From contig JBKPRZ010000271.1 in the NCBI GenBank assembly GCA_046734815.1, positions 1 to 6,895 of the forward strand: 6,895 bases of DNA, read 5' to 3'. The first letter of the stretch is position 1. Every line of letters starts with the position of its first letter. A model generated the notes under the pieces. It had not been told where the DNA came from. It did not search any database and saw only the letters and a list, made by a program, of their open reading frames with translations. This DNA comes from CAVYGB01 sp046734815 (GTDB lineage Bacteria; Myxococcota_A; Polyangia; Fen-1088). Positions 1 to 4,639 of this stretch are shown piece after piece. Made by a program: the position numbers and the translations under genes.

Positions 1-1
1 C

Positions 2-727
2 TCGGCGCCGACGCCGTCGGGGCGCGGGTATCTCGAGCTGCGGCTGGTGGATGCGCCGGCTGAGGATGTGAAGGAGATCGTCGTGACCATCACCCGCGTC
101 GAGGCGCACGTCGCCGGCGGCGGTGGCTGGATGGTGCTGGCCGAGAAGACCGCCACCATCGATCTGCTCAAGCTCCAGGGCGGCAGCTTCGCCCAGCTGG
201 GCGTGACCCAGTTCCCGGGCGGCAAGATCACGCAGCTGCGGCTGTACGTGAAGGAGGACGGTCCCAACTACGTCACCACGCCCGACGGCGAGCAGCACCA
301 CCTGACCGTGCCTTCCGGACCCGAGTCCGGCATCAAGATCAAGGCCGGCTTCGACTGGTCCGCCTGCGACGTGGGCAACGTGACCATCGACTTCGACGGC
401 AAGAAGTCGATCTTCGTGCATCCCAAGGGCGCCGGCGCCGGCGACGAGTGGCTGCTCCGCCCGGTGGTGCGTCTGAAGTCGGTCTCGGTGACCGGCGACG
501 GCTGCAACGCCAACCCGCCGATGCCGCCCGCCCCGGTGGCCCCCGACGCCGGTGCGCCCGTGGACCCGCAGCCCGATCCCGGCTCGATGACCCCGCCCCC
601 CCCGCCGCCGCCCGCCGACGCCGGCCCGCCGGTCATGACCCCGCCGCCCGGCGACCCCTGCGGCGACGTGGTCTGCCCCGACGGCAGCTTTTGCTACAAC
701 GGCCAGTGCCGCGCGAACATCGAATGA
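2..727 (+). CDS. DUF4382-type surface protein with Pro-rich linker and four-Cys tail (5' partial)
   Basis: The reading frame is open to the left edge, so the true start and any signal peptide lie outside the window. The GTG at 47 is internal, because residues before it (GYLELRLVDAPAEDVKEIVV) already match the family. The DUF4382 pattern is clear: an LVDAPAEDV opening, VTITRVEAH, a DLLKLQGG segment, FPGGKITQLRLYV, LTVPSGPESGIKI, VTIDFDGKKSI, and a closing RPVVRLKSVSV. These domains are predicted beta-rich and usually occur in secreted or lipoprotein contexts; their function is unknown. After the domain comes a ~50-residue Pro/Ala/Asp linker with PDAG and (P)7 runs, then a tail with spacing C-x4-C-x5-C-x4-C (CGDVVCPDGSFCYNGQC). 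Such tails are common on myxobacterial-type surface proteins and probably form disulfides outside the cytoplasm. The last residues, RANIE, and the TGA come from a direct-repeat unit that continues downstream. Family assignment is confident; the surface location is inferred. Confidence 0.85.
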   Translation, partial: SAPTPSGRGYLELRLVDAPAEDVKEIVVTITRVEAHVAGGGGWMVLAEKTATIDLLKLQGGSFAQLGVTQFPGGKITQLRLYVKEDGPNYVTTPDGEQHHLTVPSGPESGIKIKAGFDWSACDVGNVTIDFDGKKSIFVHPKGAGAGDEWLLRPVVRLKSVSVTGDGCNANPPMPPAPVAPDAGAPVDPQPDPGSMTPPPPPPPADAGPPVMTPPPGDPCGDVVCPDGSFCYNGQCRANIE

Positions 728-797
728 CCTGATTCCGTTTCGCGCGCGAACATCGAATCATCCGATTGCCAGCGCGCGAGCATCGAACGGACCTGAC
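710..797. repeat. Three degenerate direct repeats, unit ~30-33 bp, overlapping the CDS end
   Basis: Copies begin at 710, 743 and 773 with a core of CGCGCGARCATCGAA, followed by a looser GACCTGATTCCG-like part best seen in copies 1 and 3. Offsets are 33 and 30 bp, both multiples of three, so the copies keep the frame of the upstream gene. Copy 1 encodes RANIE and contains the stop codon. Reading past that stop would give RANIE and RASIE again before the next in-frame TGA at 794-796. The repeats lead directly into the fold-back at 801. Confidence 0.75.
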
Positions 798-800
798 TCC

Positions 801-886
801 GAAAGCGCGACCCGGGTAGGCCGAACGTAAGCTTTCCAACGGCTTACGTATTCCGCCGGCCCTCCCGGGTCGCGCTTTCCCTTTTT
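801..886 (+). terminator. Long fold-back with T-run, probable terminator of the DUF4382 gene
   Basis: Outer arms GAAAGCGCGACCCGGG (801-816) and CCCGGGTCGCGCTTTC (864-879) are perfect 16-bp reverse complements. Inside them, ACGTAAGC (825-832) pairs with GCTTACGT (842-849) around a 9-nt loop, and AGGCC/GGCCT-like flanks add partial pairing. A T-run (882-886) follows on the + strand only, which favours rightward termination downstream of the CDS ending at 727. The structure is much longer than a usual intrinsic terminator, so it could also be an immobile fold-back repeat that happens to terminate transcription. Confidence 0.6.
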
Positions 887-952
887 CTCGTCCCCCTGTC
901 GATCCGGGCGGCCCTCGTTCGTCGCGGTGGTAAGAGCCCAACCCGCAGACAG

Positions 953-957
953 AGGAG
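953..957 (+). promoter_or_regulatory. Ribosome binding site of the YCII-domain gene
   Basis: AGGAG lies six bases before ATG 964. It decides the start in favour of 964 over GTG or ATG codons in the overlapping frames. Confidence 0.7.
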
Positions 958-963
958 ACCGCC

Positions 964-1398
964 ATGCGATTCATCGTCACCGCGCACCCCGGCAAGGACA
1001 GCAAGCAGCCCGACCCGAACGCCCCCTTCGATCCGGAGCTGTTCTCGGCCTACATGAGGTTCAACGAGGAGATGCACCGGGCCGGCGTGCTGGTCGCCTC
1101 CGAGGGCCTGAACCCCGGCGGCCAGGGCGCGTGCATCGAGGTGAAGAACGGCAAGCGCACCGTCGTCGACGGCCCCTTCGCCGAGTCCAAGGAGCTGGTG
1201 GGCGGCTTTTACATCCTGGAGGTCCCGTCCCGCGAGGAGGCCATCTCGTGGGCCCTTCGTTGCCCCACCGGCCTCGGCTTCGACGACGTCCTGGAGATCC
1301 GCGCCCTGACCGGCGAGCAGGACCTTCCCCCGCCCCTGCTCGACCTGATCCGCACGGCAGCGCCCACCTGGAGCCGCACCTTCAGCAAGCCTCGCTGA
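964..1398 (+). CDS. YCII-related (DGPF) domain protein
   Basis: A 144-residue soluble protein with no signal peptide or membrane segment. It shows the YCII/DGPF family hallmarks: an N-terminal MRFIVTAHPG strand, an acidic helix near 23-40 ending in AGVLVASEGL, the DGPF motif at 69-72 followed by AESKELVGGFYILEV (73-87), and EEAISWALRCP (91-99). The family has a ferredoxin-like alpha/beta fold. In other bacteria members often sit beside ECF sigma factors, and the biochemical role is mostly unknown; related muconolactone-isomerase-like proteins suggested an enzymatic function that is not demonstrated here. The ATG at 964 is well supported by AGGAG at 953-957, six bases upstream. No sigma factor lies next to it. 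It sits between a terminator-like fold-back and a Ser/Thr kinase gene 103 bp downstream, so it may be monocistronic or lead into the kinase. Confidence 0.85.
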   Translation: MRFIVTAHPGKDSKQPDPNAPFDPELFSAYMRFNEEMHRAGVLVASEGLNPGGQGACIEVKNGKRTVVDGPFAESKELVGGFYILEVPSREEAISWALRCPTGLGFDDVLEIRALTGEQDLPPPLLDLIRTAAPTWSRTFSKPR

Positions 1399-1501
1399 CC
1401 GTCTTTTAGAGACTCGCCTGTATTGGTCGCACCGGCGGCACCCTTCTATCCTGCGCGGACTCGCAGGGACACTCGAAGTACCCGTCGGAGATGCGCCGCC
1501 G

Positions 1502-2866
1502 ATGACCAGGTCCGCGCCTTCGCCCGCCGCCGGCCACGACTGGCGGCTGGGACCGTATCGACTGCTGAGCTTGCTGGGAACGGGAGCAACCGCCCAGGTG
1601 TTCAAGGCCGAACATCGGCATCTCGGGCAGCTGCGCGCGCTGAAGATCCTGCTGGCCGAACACGCGACCCATCCTGACCAGGTGGGCCGGCTGGTCACCG
1701 AGGCGCGTGCCATGGCCCGGCTTCGCCACCCGGCCATCGCCGAGGTGTTCGAATGCGACATCCTCGACGATGGGACCGCGTTCATAGCGATGGAGTACCT
1801 GCGCGGCGAGCCGATGCGCGTCTGGATGGAGAGGGTGGGCAAGCTGAACGCGCACCCGCTGCTGGCCGCCGCGATCGCGGGGACGGTCGCCGAAGGACTC
1901 AGCTACGCCCATCGCGGCGGGGTGATCCACCGGGACCTCAAGCCAGAGAACGTGCTGCTGATTCCTGACCCGGAGCAGGTGGATCGCTTCTCCCTGAAGA
2001 TCCTGGATTTCGGGATCGCCAAGCTGCAGCGGGAAGAGCCGCTCACCAGGACGCGGAGCGGGTGTGTGATCGGCACGCCGACGTTCATGGCGCCAGAGCA
2101 GTGGCGGCCCGGCAGCGCCATCGACCATCGGGCCGACATCTACGCCCTCGGGTGCATGCTGTTCGAGCTTCTGGCCGGCCGTCCGCCGTTCACCCAGACC
2201 AACGATCTCGCGCTCATGCGCGCGCACCTGGATGACCCCGCACCGGCGCTGGGGGCGCTGGTGAAACGCGTACCGCTGGCCCTGGCTGCGCTGGTCGGCC
2301 GCATGCTGGCCAAATCGCCCGGCGACCGCCCGCAGAACAGCGAAGCGGTCATCGCCGCCCTCGAATCGGCGGTCGGGCAAGACCGCACCCACTTCACCGA
2401 CCTGCTCCGCGCCCCCGCTGCGTACGCCGTGACGGTGCGGGAGAGCGCCGAGATCGAACCGCGGCATGTGTTGCGCACGCTCATCGCCAGCGGGCGGTCA
2501 GGAGCCCGTGCCGTCATGCTGGCGATGTCCGCCTGGCGACGGTGGCAGGGTGTGCGCCGGCTTCGACTGCTGGTGGTGAGCCTGACCGCCCTGGCTGCCG
2601 TGGGCCTCGCCACCTTCTGGCTCCTGCGAACGAACGCCGGGGAGCAGCCGCCCGAGGCGCCCGCCCGTCCGGAAGCGACGCCCGGCCCGACCGCGGGATC
2701 GATCTCGATCGAGAAGCCGCGCGCAGCAGACGGCCGACCCGATCCGCGCCCGGCGCAGCCCCCCGGGAAGCGTCGGGACCGCGGTGGGCACAGCCGCGCG
2801 CCCGTGAAGAGGCGCGCAGCGGGCCCCCCTGGATCGCCGGACGCCTACCGCATGGTCGACGACTGA
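1502..2866 (+). CDS. Transmembrane Hanks-type Ser/Thr protein kinase
   Basis: A 454-residue kinase that phosphorylates Ser/Thr on protein targets from the cytoplasmic side of the membrane. The catalytic domain spans about residues 19-290 and all key motifs are present: glycine loop LGTGATAQVF (25-34), ATP-binding Lys48 in ALKIL, helix-C Glu67, HRDLKPEN with Asp145 and Asn150, DFG at 169-171, GTPTFMAPE at 191-199, and Asp212 in HRADIYALG. It should therefore be active. The activation segment has Thr/Ser sites (LTRTRS, 181-186) for autophosphorylation. A juxtamembrane region follows, then one TM helix at about 356-375 after an Arg-rich stretch. The ~78-residue extracytoplasmic tail is Pro-rich and basic, with no PASTA or other recognised sensor domain. 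The ATG at 1502 is the best start seen; GGAG at 1487-1490 is rather far, so initiation is not certain. The 3' end overlaps the converging regulator gene by 22 bp. Confidence 0.93.
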   Translation: MTRSAPSPAAGHDWRLGPYRLLSLLGTGATAQVFKAEHRHLGQLRALKILLAEHATHPDQVGRLVTEARAMARLRHPAIAEVFECDILDDGTAFIAMEYLRGEPMRVWMERVGKLNAHPLLAAAIAGTVAEGLSYAHRGGVIHRDLKPENVLLIPDPEQVDRFSLKILDFGIAKLQREEPLTRTRSGCVIGTPTFMAPEQWRPGSAIDHRADIYALGCMLFELLAGRPPFTQTNDLALMRAHLDDPAPALGALVKRVPLALAALVGRMLAKSPGDRPQNSEAVIAALESAVGQDRTHFTDLLRAPAAYAVTVRESAEIEPRHVLRTLIASGRSGARAVMLAMSAWRRWQGVRRLRLLVVSLTALAAVGLATFWLLRTNAGEQPPEAPARPEATPGPTAGSISIEKPRAADGRPDPRPAQPPGKRRDRGGHSRAPVKRRAAGPPGSPDAYRMVDD

Positions 2867-3315
2867 TCGGTGTCGAGCTCGTTGCGCTGGTTGTTGTGGA
2901 CGACCTCGCGGACGGTCGCGATCAGCTGGGCCTTGTCGACGGGCTTGCGCAGCACGCGAGTGTCCGGGTAACCCCAGTGCGGACCGACCGCGGTCATCAC
3001 GATGATGGGGATGTCCCGTAGCTGAGGCACCGCTCGCACGCGATCGGCGAAGGTCCAGCCGTTGAGCTTCGGCATCATCAGGTCGAGGAGGATGGCGGCC
3101 GGCCGCGGGTTGAGCTCGAGGTGTTCGAGGCCGAGCGCGCCGTCGGAGACGCAGACCACATCGAATCCATCGTCGGTCAGGACTTCCGCGACGACGTCGC
3201 ATATCTCCGGGTCATCGTCCAGCACGAGGACGGTGGGTCGGGCATCCGGTGGGCCGACTGGCGGAAAGTCGCCGGTCCGCTTGACGGCTGCGGGTTGAGG
3301 TGTCTTGTCAGCCAT
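2845..3315 (-). CDS. Single-domain response regulator (receiver only)
   Basis: A 156-residue protein with one CheY-like receiver domain, about residues 27-138, and no output domain. Numbering from ATG 3315, the acidic pocket is Asp33/Asp34 (VLVLDDDPEI), the phosphoacceptor is Asp78 (LLDLMMPKLNGW), the switch Thr is Thr108 (IIVMTAV) and the conserved Lys is Lys124 (LRKPVD), so phosphorylation should be possible. The Thr-to-Lys spacing is 16 residues against 22 in CheY, meaning the alpha-4 region is shortened. A Pro-rich ~25-residue leader precedes the domain and a polar tail follows. ATG 3315 is chosen over TTG 3321 because GGAG (+ strand 3323-3326) sits seven bases from the ATG and only one from the TTG. 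It is divergent to the histidine kinase gene, its likely phosphodonor, and convergent with the Ser/Thr kinase. It may act by protein-protein contact or as a phosphorelay intermediate. Confidence 0.92.
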   Translation of the reverse strand: MADKTPQPAAVKRTGDFPPVGPPDARPTVLVLDDDPEICDVVAEVLTDDGFDVVCVSDGALGLEHLELNPRPAAILLDLMMPKLNGWTFADRVRAVPQLRDIPIIVMTAVGPHWGYPDTRVLRKPVDKAQLIATVREVVHNNQRNELDTDQSSTMR

Positions 3316-3322
3316 CGTCAAT

Positions 3323-3326
3323 CTCC
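3323..3326 (-). promoter_or_regulatory. Ribosome binding site deciding the regulator start
   Basis: On the minus strand GGAG precedes ATG 3315 by seven bases. The longer frame beginning with TTG at 3321 would leave one base of spacing, so it is unlikely to be used. Confidence 0.6.
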
Positions 3327-3371
3327 AACTTAGGTTCGAGCTGACGGCAAGGTCAACAGCCCGCTCGCGCA

Positions 3372-3414
3372 GCAGAGGAAAAGGACACCACTTCTAACCT
3401 GGCTTCCCCTCTGC
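3372..3414. repeat. Imperfect inverted repeat in the divergent intergenic region
   Basis: GCAGAGG (3372-3378) and CCTCTGC (3408-3414) are perfect 7-bp arms. A further AAG/CTT pairing lies inside after a two-base mismatch. The loop is over 20 bases and no T-run follows on either strand. It could be a protein site or chance. No convincing promoter could be assigned in the 196-bp gap for either gene. Confidence 0.25.
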
Positions 3415-3468
3415 ATCGGCGCCATCCCTGATCGCGCCAGCATCGAGGGGCCTGCCGCTCGTTGGCGG

Positions 3469-3482
3469 CGACGTCGACGTCG
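3469..3482. promoter_or_regulatory. 14-bp perfect palindrome in the divergent intergenic region, possible operator
   Basis: CGACGTCGACGTCG is an exact palindrome centred on a GTCGAC site, about 30 bases upstream of the histidine kinase start and inside the 196-bp gap between two divergent genes. A dimeric regulator could bind it. In GC-rich DNA, CGACGTCG-type strings arise by chance fairly often, and the single-domain regulator next door has no DNA-binding domain, so any binder would be another protein. Confidence 0.3.
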
Positions 3483-3511
3483 GTCGAACCCAGCTTCATC
3501 ACCGGGGGGTA

Positions 3512-4597
3512 ATGGGGACGCGACGTCAATCGGGAGGCTGGCGGCGCACCATGCAGATTCGTCCTGGCATGGGCTGGCTGGCCTTTCGCTACGCGATCGG
3601 AGTGCTGGTGCCCGTCGCGGTCGGCGTGATCCAGACCTCCCTTTCCAGCTGGTTCCGTTCGACGGCGCTGTTTCCCGGGCTGGCGGGGGTCTTCGTCGTG
3701 GCCTGGTTGGCGGGACCCGGTCCGGCGATGCTCAGTACCGGACTCTCCTGTCTGCTCGCGTTCCTCCTCTTTCTCCCGGTGCCAGGCGATCCCACCAGCG
3801 CCCGGGAGCTTGGGCTGCTCGCGATCTTTGCCTCGGTGTGCGGCTTGATCATCTACCTGACCGCCCGACTCCAGCGCCTGGAACGCGAGGCCAGGAGCCT
3901 CAGCCACACGCGCGAGGAGTTCCTTTCGGCGGCCGCTCACGAGCTGCGCTCTCCGTTGTGGGCGCTTCAGCTCCAGGTCGACGGCCTCGAGCGCGAGCTC
4001 GAGACGCGCCCGTCGGTCGATCGCGCCTGGCTGAAGGAGCGGGCCGCTCGCGTGCGCAAGCAGATTGACCGGCTGAAGACGTTGATCGACGTGCTGATGG
4101 ACATCACCCGGCTCCAGGCGGGCAAGCTGCAACTGGAGCGCACGCACGTGGACCTCGCCGAGGTTGCCCGGGCGGTGGTGGCCCGTCTGGCGGAGGAGCA
4201 TGCGACGCCGTGTGAGCTACGGCTGTGTGCAGATGGTCCGGTGGTCGGTCGCTGGGACAGAGCGCGTCTGGATCAGGTCGTGACCAACCTCCTGTCCAAT
4301 GCCTGCAAATACGGCCAGGGCAAGCCGGTGGAGGTCAAGGTGCTCGGTGGCGACGGCACGGCCAGGCTGGTGGTCCGTGACGAGGGCATCGGCATCGCGC
4401 CGGAGCACACCTCCCGCATCTTCGAACGGTTCGAACGGGTGGCCGGCGATCTGCGCTTCGAAGGGATGGGCGTGGGCTTGTGGATCGCGCGGCAGATCGT
4501 CCAGGCACACGGTGGTCGCATCCACGTCGACAGCGCCCCCGGCAGCGGTGCCACCTTCACCGTGGAGCTGCATCGGGAACCAGGGCCCCCTCATTGA
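3512..4597 (+). CDS. Membrane sensor histidine kinase with DUF4118-like four-TM input region
   Basis: A 361-residue sensor kinase that should autophosphorylate on His and pass phosphate to a receiver. Four hydrophobic helices lie at about 22-40, 52-68, 70-88 and 100-118 with very short loops, resembling the DUF4118 membrane module of KdpD-like kinases. There is no large periplasmic sensor and no PAS, GAF or HAMP domain. A short coiled linker leads to the HisKA domain with phosphoacceptor His143 in AAHELRSPL. The HATPase domain has the N box with Asn263 (NLLSNACKYG), G1 DEGIGI (290-295), F box FERFER, G2 GMGVGL (318-323) and a final GSGATFTVEL. All ATP-binding motifs are intact. The start is uncertain: ATG 3512 has a G-run only two bases upstream, while in-frame ATG 3551 has GGGAGG at 3532-3537, 13 bases away; both keep all domains. 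The divergent receiver-only regulator is the natural partner candidate. Confidence 0.93.
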   Translation: MGTRRQSGGWRRTMQIRPGMGWLAFRYAIGVLVPVAVGVIQTSLSSWFRSTALFPGLAGVFVVAWLAGPGPAMLSTGLSCLLAFLLFLPVPGDPTSARELGLLAIFASVCGLIIYLTARLQRLEREARSLSHTREEFLSAAAHELRSPLWALQLQVDGLERELETRPSVDRAWLKERAARVRKQIDRLKTLIDVLMDITRLQAGKLQLERTHVDLAEVARAVVARLAEEHATPCELRLCADGPVVGRWDRARLDQVVTNLLSNACKYGQGKPVEVKVLGGDGTARLVVRDEGIGIAPEHTSRIFERFERVAGDLRFEGMGVGLWIARQIVQAHGGRIHVDSAPGSGATFTVELHREPGPPH

Positions 4598-4605
4598 CGC
4601 CGCCC

Positions 4606-4626
4606 GTGGCGAAGCGCCCCCGCCAC
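4606..4626. terminator. Small hairpin between convergent genes, weak terminator candidate
   Basis: GTGGCG (4606-4611) and CGCCAC (4621-4626) form a perfect 6-bp stem with a 9-base loop in the 42-bp gap between the histidine kinase and the converging L,D-transpeptidase gene. It could act in both directions, but no T-run follows on either strand, so termination is uncertain. Confidence 0.3.
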
Positions 4627-4639
4627 CGCGCGGTTCAGG

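Noticed and set aside
47..49. GTG as the start of the DUF4382 gene
   Set aside because: The frame is open to the left edge and residues upstream of the GTG already match the domain, so the real start is outside the window.
596..603. Run of eight C in the Pro-rich linker as a phase-variable switch before the Cys tail
   Set aside because: A frameshift would remove the Cys tail, but Pro codon runs of this kind are normal in GC-rich linkers and the gene is in frame. There is no sign of variation from one sequence.
1423..1450. TTGGTC and a TTCTATC-like hexamer as a promoter for the Ser/Thr kinase gene
   Set aside because: The -10 match is weak and the spacing is short, so it cannot be told from chance.
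1406..2467. A 353-codon minus-strand open frame, and a 332-codon one at 844-1842, opposite the kinase and YCII genes
   Set aside because: They lie antisense to genes with intact family motifs, have compositionally biased products with no recognisable domain, and are expected from GC-rich third positions. The same applies to the 282-codon frame at 3353-4201 opposite the histidine kinase.
3327..3356. Minus-strand TTGACC (3351-3356) and TAAGTT (3327-3332) with an 18-bp spacer as a promoter for the response regulator
   Set aside because: A transcript from it would begin at or after the ribosome binding site at 3323-3326, so the site would be lost. The -10 match is also poor.
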